Below are positions 34,201 through 43,174 of a stretch of 64,000 nt of DNA, piece by piece. The stretch is from an uncultured Cytophagales bacterium (GTDB taxonomy: Bacteria > Bacteroidota > Bacteroidia > Cytophagales > Thermonemataceae): assembly GCA_937911505.1 (NCBI GenBank), contig CALEMF010000070.1:1-64000 (forward strand), in the 5' to 3' direction. A model generated the notes under the pieces. That model saw only the letters and a program-made list of their open reading frames with translations, ran no database searches and was not told the DNA's origin. A program made the position numbers and the translations under genes. Position 1 is the stretch's first letter; each line of letters opens with the position of its first letter.

Positions 34201-35109
34201 ATGAAAAGCATTCAACTTTATGTAGGTTCCCTATTGACGGTACTTACGCTTTTTACCGCCTGTGAACAAGAAGAAATCCCACCTGTACAGGAAAAGGACA
34301 AAGACGACTTCGCTATTGAATTAAACGACGATCAAGAAGAAGCCCCCTCAAGGCTGTTAGCTAAAATTCAAAAGGATGGCCTAGAGTATACTTTTATGGA
34401 AATAGGAGATACAGAGGATAATGAGTACGAGGTATTACTCTTGACGCGTGTGTATGACAATAGGGCGTTGGAAAATACAGAGGCACTTCTTACTTTAGAG
34501 GCCTCTTCTCCACTTGAAATTTTTACTGCAAATACAGACGATACCGTCCCTGTGCCAGCGCCCATTGTAAAAATAGCAGGCCAAGAGACTTTAAAGGCTA
34601 TATCAAGAGACACTTACAGTGAAGAAACGCCCATCACCATTTTAGAGGCAGGTACTGAAAATGGCGCAGCTCATAGAAGTGGTTGCTATGATGTCACTGA
34701 GCCCGTTTTCAGAGATGATTACTGTAATGTTCCTTTGGTTTCAAGTCCTAACGACATAGAGTTTTGCGATTCAGGTACTTGGACCAGTCACGTACGAAAC
34801 TCCACCTATAATGGTTCATGGAGAGAATTGAATGAAGTATTTACTTGGACCAACGTAATCTGCGGTACAACAAAACTTCAATTCTACAGGTATAAGGGCT
34901 CGTGGCAAATGAGAAAAGAGGTCATTTTGGATCGAGGTATATGGAGGGCTAATTACTGGACGGTGACCATTACCGAGGAAACACCTTGGCTTCCGTTTAG
35001 TCCTGAGATAAGATCAGGAAGCAGATTACAGGTACAGCGATCACAAGAAACGAACGAAAACTACTTTAGAGCGTACACCCGCTTTAAGAAGAACCTCTAT
35101 CCTGGGTAA
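34201..35109 (+). CDS. Lipoprotein of unknown function
   Basis: The 302-residue product has a lipoprotein signal (MKSIQLYVGSLLTVLTLFTA followed by lipid-modified Cys21) and a very acidic linker (EEIPPVQEKDKDDFAIELND). The first half is beta-rich; the second contains five cysteines (for example SGCYDV, DDYCNVP, EFCDSG and VICGTT) that could form disulfides, and many Trp and Tyr residues, suggesting a binding domain exposed outside the membrane. I do not recognise the family. It is followed by a terminator and the dispersed repeat. Confidence 0.72.
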   Translation: MKSIQLYVGSLLTVLTLFTACEQEEIPPVQEKDKDDFAIELNDDQEEAPSRLLAKIQKDGLEYTFMEIGDTEDNEYEVLLLTRVYDNRALENTEALLTLEASSPLEIFTANTDDTVPVPAPIVKIAGQETLKAISRDTYSEETPITILEAGTENGAAHRSGCYDVTEPVFRDDYCNVPLVSSPNDIEFCDSGTWTSHVRNSTYNGSWRELNEVFTWTNVICGTTKLQFYRYKGSWQMRKEVILDRGIWRANYWTVTITEETPWLPFSPEIRSGSRLQVQRSQETNENYFRAYTRFKKNLYPG

Positions 35110-35168
35110 GAAGAAATTATATTAGGTGTAGAATAATCAATCTTTTTACTTATTTACTTAACTTACTC

Positions 35169-35197
35169 AAATCCCTTGGGTGTTACTCAAGGGATTT
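35169..35197 (+). terminator. Rho-independent terminator
   Basis: AAATCCCTTG (35169-35178) pairs perfectly with CAAGGGATTT (35188-35197), followed by ATTGTTG. Located 60 bp after the lipoprotein stop. Confidence 0.8.
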
Positions 35198-35308
35198 ATT
35201 GTTGAAGTTGTTGAAGGCATTTAAAGAATGTTTAAAAAAAGAAATTCTGCATAATTAATATTTTACGAAATTTTTATCACTTATACTTCGATTTATCTTT
35301 CGTTCATT

Positions 35309-35460
35309 TTTTAGCTGCGCTGAACTCCACTTCGTTTCGGTTCTTGATGAACCGAGCCTCTGGCGAGCTCGGCGTAGCCAAAAACGAACCAAAAACCGAC
35401 CAACGGGAGCTCGGCGCAGCCAAATCAAGAAACCGAGCTTGCGACCTCAGCGCAGCTAAA
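35309..35460. repeat. Dispersed intergenic repeat cluster (copy 1)
   Basis: A module close to GAGCTCGGCGCAGCCAAA occurs at 35365-35382, 35407-35424 and 35443-35460 (42- and 36-bp spacing), and once inverted at 35309-35328. Next to them are CACTTCGTTTCGGTT (35328-35342) and a 21-bp block (35350-35370). All three elements recur at 60613-60676, the 21-bp block there in perfect inverted orientation. It is noticeably more GC-rich than its surroundings and lies between genes in both places. Confidence 0.75.
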
Positions 35461-35620
35461 TCCAAAGCTGCTACCCACAATCCAGCCCGCCACCCCGCTG
35501 GATTTTCAGGCCTACGCATTTGTAAAAATATTAAAAACAGCAAGTTAGGAAAAATTTAAACATGCTTTTAGGTCTCTTGTTTCGACCAAAGCAGAGTTTA
35601 TTTCTCTAAGGTATAATTTT

Positions 35621-36721
35621 TTACACCATCCATAATCGCCATACTCCACAGAGTAACAGGATAAACAGCAAAATCGGGGTAAGTACTTTCCAACACAAAT
35701 GCATCAATTGGTCTACGCGCAGACGTGGGTATGTCCATCGGATGATCACTTGTAGAGCGAGCAGTAAAATGGTTTTACTGGCGAGCCAGAAAATAGCCAT
35801 TGTGTTGCCGTACCAAGTCCCTAGCTGACCAGTAGTCCAGTCGGCTAGTTTTACGTTCCCTATGTTAGGCAAAGGTGTGTTCCAAGCTCCTAAAAATAAA
35901 ATAACACCTAGTAAACATACCAGTACCATCATCGCGTACTCTGCCAGGAAAAAGAGCGCAAAGCGGAAGCCTGAATACTCTGTATGAAAGCCCCCAATGA
36001 TTTCAGACTCTCCTTCTGGAATGTCAAATGGTGCACGATTACACTCTGCTAGCGAAGCAATGTAAAAGATAATAAAAGTGATAAAAAGAAAGGGCATGCG
36101 TACAATGTTCCAACTCAAGATACCGCCTATGTGTGTTACCTCTACTCCTAGCGCTTTTATCCCAACTAAATAGTTGGCTTCTGGCGTGTATAATCCTTGC
36201 TGTAGACCAATCAGACGTAAATCCAAGGTTTGAGAGATCATCACCACACACAATACACTAAGCCCTAAAGGTACTTCATAAGAGACAATTTGCGCTACCG
36301 CGCGCATAGCGCCGTAAAGGGGAAACTTACTGTTGGAAGCCCATCCTGCCATCAATAACCCTAATACATCAATGGAGACGATCGCTAGTAGAAAAAACAC
36401 GCCTATACTCGTTCCTGACGCCTGAAAAGTAGGCGTGAGCGGTAGTACTGCTAAACCTGCTAAGATAAAAGGAAAAATAATAAGCGGCGCGAGCAAGAAA
36501 AGCTTTCTATCGGCTTGTGTGGGCACAATATCTTCTTTCTGTAGGAGTTTCAGTAAGTCTGCCACGGGTTGGAGGATGCCGTACCAACCTACTTCCATAG
36601 GGCCCAGTCGGTCTTGTACAAAGGCAGCTAGCTTTCGCTCTAAGTAGAAAGTGATCACGATGAGTCCTAATGTAAGCGATAGGTAGGCGCCTAAGGTAAA
36701 AAAGGGCGTGAGTATCTCCAT
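35621..36721 (-). CDS. nuoH: NADH-quinone oxidoreductase subunit H (orphan copy)
   Basis: The 366-residue protein has about eight or nine membrane helices and the NuoH signatures: ERKLAAFVQDRLGPMEVGWYGILQPVAD near the N-terminus and ECNRAPFDIPEGESEIIGGFHTEYSG (quinone-pocket loop) around 225-250. NuoH forms the quinone-chamber and membrane-arm junction of complex I. Complex I genes normally cluster, yet here nuoH follows bioA by 4 bp and no other nuo gene is in the window. It may belong to a scattered complex I or be a second copy. Confidence 0.93.
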   Translation of the reverse strand: MEILTPFFTLGAYLSLTLGLIVITFYLERKLAAFVQDRLGPMEVGWYGILQPVADLLKLLQKEDIVPTQADRKLFLLAPLIIFPFILAGLAVLPLTPTFQASGTSIGVFFLLAIVSIDVLGLLMAGWASNSKFPLYGAMRAVAQIVSYEVPLGLSVLCVVMISQTLDLRLIGLQQGLYTPEANYLVGIKALGVEVTHIGGILSWNIVRMPFLFITFIIFYIASLAECNRAPFDIPEGESEIIGGFHTEYSGFRFALFFLAEYAMMVLVCLLGVILFLGAWNTPLPNIGNVKLADWTTGQLGTWYGNTMAIFWLASKTILLLALQVIIRWTYPRLRVDQLMHLCWKVLTPILLFILLLCGVWRLWMV

Positions 36722-36725
36722 TATG

Positions 36726-38054
36726 CTAATTTACCTCGAAAGTTTCTAAAAAAGTCTGTATCACCTGATAAATTTTTTGAAGGGCTGCTTCATTGGTTAC
36801 ATAAGGGGGTATAATGTACAGCACGTTTCCCAAAGGGCGCAATAGCACCTCTCGCTCTAAAAAATAGGTATATAAGCTACTTCTCGCCTCGTTGAAGTAA
36901 CCTGTTTCTTGGTCGGTTGCTAACTCTATGGCTATGATGGTGCCAAGTGTACGTACCTCTTTTACCGCTTTGTAGGCCCTTATTTCTTGCTCGAAAGTAA
37001 TATGGCTTTGTTCTATGCGCGCAATATCAGCAATACATTGGGGATGTAGCAACAATGCTAAGCTAGCCAAGGCAGCGCTGCAAGCAAGTGGATTAGCGGT
37101 AAAGGAATGTCCGTGAAAAAAGGTTTTCATAAGGTCCGCTTCTCGATACGCCTCCATAATTTTCTCTGTACACGTGGTAGCTCCTAGCGCCATGGTGCCG
37201 CCGGTGAGCCCTTTGGAAAGACACATAATATCTGGTAGGTGCTCGCAGTATTCTGAGGCGAAAAGCTTTCCGGTTCTTCCGAAGCCTGTCATTACTTCAT
37301 CGGCAATGCAGATTACGTCGTATTGTTGGGCGATGGCTAATAGGCGATCTAAAATTTCTTTACTGTACATGCGCATGCCTGACGCACCTTGAACAAGTGG
37401 TTCATAGATAAAGGCTGCTACCTCACCGGTAGCAACTAGCTGCTCAAACTGTTGGATGGTCTGCTGGGCTTGTCCACAATGCACGCCTGCATTTCCTTGC
37501 CCTGCACAACAGGCTATTTGGGCACAGGCAGGAAAATCTATGAAATCTACCTCGAATAGTAAGGGATTAAAAGGGGCTGAAAAAGGGCTCCTATCTCCTA
37601 CCGACATCGCGCCAAAGGTATCGCCATGGTAACCTCCGTCTATGGCAATTACCTTCGTTTTGGGCGTTCCTAGGTTGTGCCAATACTGTATAGCCATTTT
37701 AAGTGCTACCTCACAGGCTGTACTACCGTTATCAGAATAGAAGACTTTATGCTGATTAGGTGGCAGTATTTGCAGCAAGCGTTCTGCTAGCTCGATAGCA
37801 GGCTGATGCGTAAAACCTGCAAAGATAACGTGTTCCAACTGTTGGGCTTGCTGAGCAATGGCTTCGGCAATATCAGGATGAGCGTGGCCGTGTAAATTGA
37901 CCCACCAAGAACTGATCGCATCTATAATTTCCCTTCCATCGGAGGTATATAGATAAACGCCTTTTGCACGCGTTACAAAATGCTCTTCGTGCCCTTCTAC
38001 CAAGGGTGTAAATGGATGCCAAATCGCTTTTTTATCTCTTTCTAGCCAGTTCAC
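36726..38054 (-). CDS. bioA: Adenosylmethionine-8-amino-7-oxononanoate aminotransferase
   Basis: The 442-residue class III aminotransferase begins NWLERDKKAIWHPFTPLVEG, with the WHPF pattern characteristic of BioA. Further marks are the ISSWWVNLHGHAHPDIAEAI block, GGYHGDTFGAMSVGDRSPF, ICIADEVMTGFGRTGKLFASEYC and the PLP Lys in CLSKGLTGG. It transaminates KAPA to DAPA with SAM as amino donor in biotin synthesis. It lies downstream of bioD on the same strand with a 91-bp gap and is followed by nuoH after 4 bp. Other bio genes are not in the window. Confidence 0.95.
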   Translation of the reverse strand: MNWLERDKKAIWHPFTPLVEGHEEHFVTRAKGVYLYTSDGREIIDAISSWWVNLHGHAHPDIAEAIAQQAQQLEHVIFAGFTHQPAIELAERLLQILPPNQHKVFYSDNGSTACEVALKMAIQYWHNLGTPKTKVIAIDGGYHGDTFGAMSVGDRSPFSAPFNPLLFEVDFIDFPACAQIACCAGQGNAGVHCGQAQQTIQQFEQLVATGEVAAFIYEPLVQGASGMRMYSKEILDRLLAIAQQYDVICIADEVMTGFGRTGKLFASEYCEHLPDIMCLSKGLTGGTMALGATTCTEKIMEAYREADLMKTFFHGHSFTANPLACSAALASLALLLHPQCIADIARIEQSHITFEQEIRAYKAVKEVRTLGTIIAIELATDQETGYFNEARSSLYTYFLEREVLLRPLGNVLYIIPPYVTNEAALQKIYQVIQTFLETFEVN

Positions 38055-38145
38055 AACTATGCTGTTTTTAAGTATAGGGTTCTAACGTCTAAGCCCATTA
38101 AAAAGATCGTACAAGTAAGCTTTTTCAAGTGCATTGGTTCTATCG

Positions 38146-38769
38146 CTATAGGTTGGGTAATAATTGAGCCGCATATTTTTTCACTATTGTTGGGTTTACC
38201 TCTTTTTCAGGTAAGATGTGTAATAGTTTTTTGTAACGAGATTTTTGTAGAATAATTTGTTCAGAAGCTGGATTAGGTGTACCATTAAATACAATCCCTT
38301 TTACAGGTAGCTGTCGGCGTTGTAGTTCTTGTACAGATAGCAGCGTATGATTAATACTTCCTAAGTATAAGCTGGCTACTAGCACTACTTCTGCCTCAAA
38401 CTGGCTGGCTAAGTCAATCACGACCTCATGATCATTAAGCGGTACAAGTAAACCTCCTGCCCCTTCAATGATAAGCGTTTTCTGTGTAGTAGGTAATTTT
38501 ATTTGTGTTGTTTGGATGGTTATATCTTCTACCGCTGCGGCTGCGTGAGGCGACGCAGGCATTTGCAGTTCATAAGCAGAGGGATGGTAGTTTACCAGCG
38601 TACTTACCAAGGCTTTTACGGTATCGGTATCGCGGGGCAAGCCCGCTTGAATAGGCTTCCAATAGTCTGCTTTTAAAGCCTGTACAAAAATAGCACTGGT
38701 AAGGGTTTTACCCGCATCGGTATCAATGGCGGTGATGAATAAGGGTTGATTAGCAGCCACTTCTATCAA
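38146..38769 (-). CDS. bioD: Dethiobiotin synthetase
   Basis: The 207-residue P-loop ligase has the BioD N-terminus FITAIDTDAGKTLTS (ATP-binding loop about 11-25; the usual first Gly of GTDTxxGKT is Ala), YWKPIQAGLPRDTDT with the substrate Lys, and LIIEGAGGLLVPLN (about 105-118). It closes the ureido ring of DAPA with CO2 and ATP to give dethiobiotin. It precedes bioA on the minus strand, so the two steps are encoded in reaction-linked order. Confidence 0.93.
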   Translation of the reverse strand: MIEVAANQPLFITAIDTDAGKTLTSAIFVQALKADYWKPIQAGLPRDTDTVKALVSTLVNYHPSAYELQMPASPHAAAAVEDITIQTTQIKLPTTQKTLIIEGAGGLLVPLNDHEVVIDLASQFEAEVVLVASLYLGSINHTLLSVQELQRRQLPVKGIVFNGTPNPASEQIILQKSRYKKLLHILPEKEVNPTIVKKYAAQLLPNL

Positions 38770-38861
38770 TTATCGTTTGTTTAAGAGGCTAAAATAACGT
38801 TTAGCTTTTATAATTTTCTTACTTTTTAGCTATTTTAGGAAGAAATTTTCTCCTTATCGCT

Positions 38862-39674
38862 ATGAAATCATTCTTATTGATCTTTTTAAGTAGTTTCTAT
38901 TGTTTTACTGTGTTGGCACAAGAAAACATAACCCTTAACGTCAAGTACACTGATGAAGGGGCAGTTATGTACGCCACTAACGAAGAGCCTTGTGCTGTCT
39001 CTGTAAAGCTTGCCTTTAAACTAACTAATTTGAAGACGCTTACTAAAAAAGAGGTCTTTCTGCTTGAACCGGGCATTCAACAACAACCTATCCTATCTTT
39101 TAAAGTAGTCAACATTAAGAAAAAGTATGGCATTGCTTACAACTACGTCACCGCTTATGGAGATGCTACCTTGCAATCGTACGATGAGCAATTTGCTTAC
39201 GATTTACCTTTCGCAACAGGAAAGACTTCTAAGATTGACCAAGGCTATCAAGGACGTTTTTCACATCAAAACGAAAATGCCTTAGACTTTGCTTTACCAG
39301 AGGGGAGTACTATCGTGGCTGCCCGTGCAGGGATAGTAATAGAGGTGATAGATGAACATAAGAAGTCTTGCCCACGCCCTGAATGTGCCCAGTATAATAA
39401 CAATATACTCATCATCCACGAGGACGGTACGCTATCGGCCTACTCCCATATTCAGCATAAAGGTGCATTGGTAAAAAAGGGAAAGCGTGTAAAGCAAGGA
39501 CAAAAGATTGCCTATAGTGGTAATACAGGCTACTCTAGTGGCCCTCATTTGCATTTTGCTTGTTTTTTACCCCGTTTTGAGCGGTACAAGAGTATCAAAA
39601 CCCTATTTAAGGTAGACGCTGGTATGCAAAAGATTTATCTAGAGGAAGGAGAAACCTATCGAAAGGATTATTGA
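38862..39674 (+). CDS. Exported M23-family metallopeptidase (LytM-like)
   Basis: The 270-residue protein has a signal peptide (ending VLAQ, about 20) and an N-terminal beta domain of about 100 residues. A LytM/M23 domain follows (about 115-270). The zinc residues are visible: His and Asp in SHQNENALDF, the AYSHIQHKG His, and GPHLHF near 230. An insertion with cysteines (KKSCPRPECAQY) lies in the domain. M23 enzymes cleave peptidoglycan stem or cross-bridge peptides, so a periplasmic cell-wall role is expected. It is divergent from bioD. Confidence 0.9.
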   Translation: MKSFLLIFLSSFYCFTVLAQENITLNVKYTDEGAVMYATNEEPCAVSVKLAFKLTNLKTLTKKEVFLLEPGIQQQPILSFKVVNIKKKYGIAYNYVTAYGDATLQSYDEQFAYDLPFATGKTSKIDQGYQGRFSHQNENALDFALPEGSTIVAARAGIVIEVIDEHKKSCPRPECAQYNNNILIIHEDGTLSAYSHIQHKGALVKKGKRVKQGQKIAYSGNTGYSSGPHLHFACFLPRFERYKSIKTLFKVDAGMQKIYLEEGETYRKDY

Positions 39675-39777
39675 CTTTACATAGAATCTATGAGATAATT
39701 ACACAAATAAGCGCACCTATCATACAAAAAAGCATATTGCAATGTCTTATCTAAATTAGACTTTATATAAGTAAAAG

Positions 39778-39861
39778 TGCGCAAGGGGGGATTTGAACCC
39801 CCACGCCCAAAAGAGCACTACCCCCTCAAGATAGCGTGTCTACCAGTTCCACCACATGCGC
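39778..39861 (-). tRNA. tRNA-Leu (anticodon GAG)
   Basis: The 84-nt class II tRNA has the anticodon loop TTGAGGG (anticodon GAG) on stem CTATC/GGTAG, a variable arm GTGCTCTTTTGGGCGT, and T-arm GGGGG-TTCAAAT-CCCCC. The acceptor pairs GCGCATG with CTTGCGC and has one U-U mismatch (positions 6 and 67). CCA is not encoded. Confidence 0.93.
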
Positions 39862-39916
39862 AGTTGTGAAAGGGCTGTAAATTTACGACAATTTTTATTT
39901 TAAACCAGTAAAATGG

Positions 39917-42900
39917 CTAAAAATCGTAGCCTAATGTAAAGTAAAAAGAAGGTGTATCTGCCACGATATAATCTTCTACCGCCCAAGCCACATCAAACTT
40001 TAAGTAATACCCTAAGAATAATGTTCTTGCGCCTACACCATAACTTGCTAGGAAAGGATTTTTAAAATTGTTCGTAATAATGTCAAACGTCTGGTTGCTC
40101 TGAGAAGTGGTATTCACTTCATTTTGTCTCTCCCAAGGAGGCGTGTCTGTCCAAGCACTACCAATATCACCAAAGGCTGTAAATTGCAGATTTCTAAAGA
40201 AATTAGAAGAAATAGAGTTTTGAAAGATATATTTGATGAGCGGAATACGAAACTCAGCGTTGAATACTAAGAAGTTGGTTCCTGATAAGCGATTGTAATC
40301 GTAGCCACGTAAGTTGGTAGCAAAATCTGTAAATAGTAAATCGCTATTATTTTGGTTAGGTGCAGTAATAAAGGGGTCATTTTCGCCACTGCTTCCAATC
40401 TGTCCACCTATCCAGTTGTCCATCCCGCCCAAGGCGTACTGTTTGGGAGCTTCTCCACCAAAAGCACCAAAGGAGAATCTGGTAGCGAAGACGATGTCTC
40501 GATCGATTGGCTGGTAATTTCGTATGTCTACATATATATTGTCAAAACTGCTACTCCCATCACCAGAGATATCTACGTTGTTATCGTACCGCACTCTGAT
40601 GCGTGTACCTGATACCATATTGAGCCCCATTACAATGGCATTGTCGTAGATAAACTCTAGTCTTGTGTGGGCATAACGATTGAGTTCGTTAGGCGCAGGT
40701 AAATTTCCTATATTAACAAATTTCGTATCCATATACCCTACCGAGGCGGAGAGTCGCGTAGAGTTTGTGAAAGGATAGGCGGCGGTTGCAGCAAACTTAT
40801 TAAGTGCATACCGGTGGACTAAACTCTCTTGATCCAAGTAAATACTCTTCCGATCGTAGCGGAAACCCCAGTCGATTCGTTTTGGTAAAAAGAGGTATTC
40901 CAAGTAGTAGTTACTACTTCTTAGGTCGGTAATGCCCAATATACCTGCTCGCATTCGGTGGTCTTCTCGTAAGTCGCTCAAATCTACTTCAAACAATAAC
41001 CCAAAGCCTCTCAACGGATCTACAAAGGGTGTTGTAATGGTACTCTCAGCAGTAAAACGTGGCTCGTAGGGGAAAACACCTCTGATCCGTGGATTTTCTC
41101 CTGTTCCGCGGTTGCGGACACTTTGTTTTTGTACTTTTTGTACAGTTGTCTGCATCTCCTTCACTACCTCTGGATCAAATTGGTAATCGTCCGTATCTAC
41201 TACGTTAGGATCATAGGGTTGTTCCACCTGCTCGGTATCCTGTATCAATGAATCTGAAGGAGTTATTGGCTCCTCTTCTTCTTCTACCACTGTTGCACGG
41301 AAGCCCCTTGCTTTGAGTAACTGCAGCCGTTCTGTATCTTCTCCTGGCTTGACAGGTTGAAAGTCAAATTGCTCGTTAACGGTTATTTCTTCGCGGCGTT
41401 TCCGTTGGAAGAAAGCTCTTGTAGCCAGCAGGTTCTTGTTGTCATCCTTGTAAGCGCCATAAGAACGTACATCTTGTAGATAGTTAGTAAGTACTTCTGG
41501 CTGGCGATCTTGCAAGTCAATGCTATAAATGTTATTTACTCCGTTTTCGTCACTAAGGTACAATACAGTTTGGTCATCTAGCATCATAGGCTGTGTTTCT
41601 TGTCCCAAGTCAAACGTAAGTTGATCAAAGTAATCTTCTGATAAACTAGGGTTATAGATAAATAGGTTATAGTCACCACCTATGGTTCTGAAATTACCAG
41701 GGTCGATTTTAATTGTGTCGTTAGGCCGATTTGATGAAAAGATCACTACATCGTCTGCATCACCTACAAATACAGGATCGGTATCATCATATAAATCGCT
41801 CAAGGTAACGCGCTTTAAAAATTGCCTTTCCGTATCGTAAAGCACCAAGTCGTTTTGTCCTACTCTCACGTCAGCAGCACCTGTACGATCACTACTAATG
41901 GCAAAGGTCTTTCCGTCAGCAGAAAGGTCGAAACCTGTTACTTGGTTAAAAAACTTAAAACGTTGCTTGTAGGTAGGTTTTTTAGGACGTTTTTTATCTA
42001 CTTTATTGATACGAATCTCTGTTTCGCCACCCTTTTTGTATACAATACCCACTTGATGGCCATCAGACCAAGCGATGAGGGGGACATCTGGATTAAGGCG
42101 TTGCGCATTGAGTTGGAAGCCACCTCTAAAAATTACTTTACGTTTCTTTCGTTTTGTGGTAAGGTCTCTTACCACTACGCAGTACTTTCCTCGTTTTTTT
42201 TCTGTGTAAGCAATGTACTTTCCATCAGGGCTAAATTTGAGATCATTGTACTGTCTGCCTTGTTTATTCCATTTTCGTAGTTTGTAATCGTAGGGAATTT
42301 CTTGGTACTTTTCATTGGCCGTGAGTGCTGTTTCTTTATAGAAACTACGCCATTCTTTGATAAACTGCTTGTACTCCATCCCAAGTGTAGTACCAATACT
42401 AGTTTCTTCATTGCGTATAATGCGCGTTAGGTTAAGAATACTGGAGATATTCTTCTCACCGTATTTCTGGGCTATGAAATTCCAGATAGATTGCCCTACT
42501 AAGCGTGCTTGATCGCCTCTTAGCTTCCCTGGGCGGCGTATTTTTCGCGAATCGCCCATCACCCGCATAAAATCGTCCATTTCTTGGGTCCAACCTTCTG
42601 CTACATAAGCTGCAGCACCTGCCATAAACCAGTCGGGCAGATTGAGTAGTACAGAGTTTTGGAGCATTTCGCGTATGCTACCGCCGTACATCATTTCGAT
42701 GACAAAAATTTGGGCAATTCCATAAGAGAGCTCTTGCTTAAACTCGTATAGACTTCCCGTAAAAGGAATCTCTATTTTAGGCTTTACAAATTCTGCCTGC
42801 CCGCCTAAGCCTCTATTTTCGCTGTTTAACCCAATATTACTCTGCTGTAGATCGGTAATAGAGTTATAAATGAAAAGCTTGGTACGGTTATAAGGGCTGT

Positions 42901-43174
42901 GTCCTAGCGCATCAGCAATACGTTGAAACTCGGACTCGGCATAGAGAATGGCGTAGTCGGCGATACCACTACCAAAATCGTAATAATAAATCTCAAAGTT
43001 GGGAGAGCTTTTCATGCGCCAATCGAAGTCTTTGAACTGCACCCGATTTTTACCGAATTCTCTTTGGGTCATACCCGCTACATCCTGTGCTTGTGAGGTA
43101 CTAGGGAATAGTGCCCAAGCTAGTAGTAGTTGGCTACTAATTAAAATAATTTTATGGAGTGGAAGGAACTTCAT
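39917..43174 (-). CDS. Exported TolB-like propeller protein with degenerate peptidase domain and C-terminal outer-membrane barrel
   Basis: The 1085-residue protein has a signal peptide (ending TSQAQ, about 30) and an MA-clan peptidase-like domain (about 55-280). A WD40-like propeller (about 285-590; blades with LKFSPDGKYIAYT and FDLSADGKTFAISSD) and an acidic linker (about 635-690) follow, then a BamA/surface-antigen-like barrel (about 720-1085) ending in Phe. In the peptidase region the expected HExxH is QELSY (147-151) and the downstream WF-EG pair is DWFMAG (181-186), so the catalytic His/Glu appear lost. It is probably a structural surface protein. The upstream FAD gene overlaps it by 23 bp. 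Confidence 0.82.
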   Translation of the reverse strand: MKFLPLHKIILISSQLLLAWALFPSTSQAQDVAGMTQREFGKNRVQFKDFDWRMKSSPNFEIYYYDFGSGIADYAILYAESEFQRIADALGHSPYNRTKLFIYNSITDLQQSNIGLNSENRGLGGQAEFVKPKIEIPFTGSLYEFKQELSYGIAQIFVIEMMYGGSIREMLQNSVLLNLPDWFMAGAAAYVAEGWTQEMDDFMRVMGDSRKIRRPGKLRGDQARLVGQSIWNFIAQKYGEKNISSILNLTRIIRNEETSIGTTLGMEYKQFIKEWRSFYKETALTANEKYQEIPYDYKLRKWNKQGRQYNDLKFSPDGKYIAYTEKKRGKYCVVVRDLTTKRKKRKVIFRGGFQLNAQRLNPDVPLIAWSDGHQVGIVYKKGGETEIRINKVDKKRPKKPTYKQRFKFFNQVTGFDLSADGKTFAISSDRTGAADVRVGQNDLVLYDTERQFLKRVTLSDLYDDTDPVFVGDADDVVIFSSNRPNDTIKIDPGNFRTIGGDYNLFIYNPSLSEDYFDQLTFDLGQETQPMMLDDQTVLYLSDENGVNNIYSIDLQDRQPEVLTNYLQDVRSYGAYKDDNKNLLATRAFFQRKRREEITVNEQFDFQPVKPGEDTERLQLLKARGFRATVVEEEEEPITPSDSLIQDTEQVEQPYDPNVVDTDDYQFDPEVVKEMQTTVQKVQKQSVRNRGTGENPRIRGVFPYEPRFTAESTITTPFVDPLRGFGLLFEVDLSDLREDHRMRAGILGITDLRSSNYYLEYLFLPKRIDWGFRYDRKSIYLDQESLVHRYALNKFAATAAYPFTNSTRLSASVGYMDTKFVNIGNLPAPNELNRYAHTRLEFIYDNAIVMGLNMVSGTRIRVRYDNNVDISGDGSSSFDNIYVDIRNYQPIDRDIVFATRFSFGAFGGEAPKQYALGGMDNWIGGQIGSSGENDPFITAPNQNNSDLLFTDFATNLRGYDYNRLSGTNFLVFNAEFRIPLIKYIFQNSISSNFFRNLQFTAFGDIGSAWTDTPPWERQNEVNTTSQSNQTFDIITNNFKNPFLASYGVGARTLFLGYYLKFDVAWAVEDYIVADTPSFYFTLGYDF

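Larger units (their letters stand above)
35110..35620. other. Intergenic region: terminator plus dispersed repeat
   Basis: This 511-bp gap contains the hairpin at 35169-35197 and the GC-richer repeat cluster at 35309-35460. Two frames through the repeat are open on opposite strands but are low-complexity and have no protein-like pattern. Confidence 0.6.

Noticed and set aside
35344..35559. Open frames on both strands through the dispersed repeat
   Set aside because: The translations are low-complexity products of the repeat modules, with no family resemblance.
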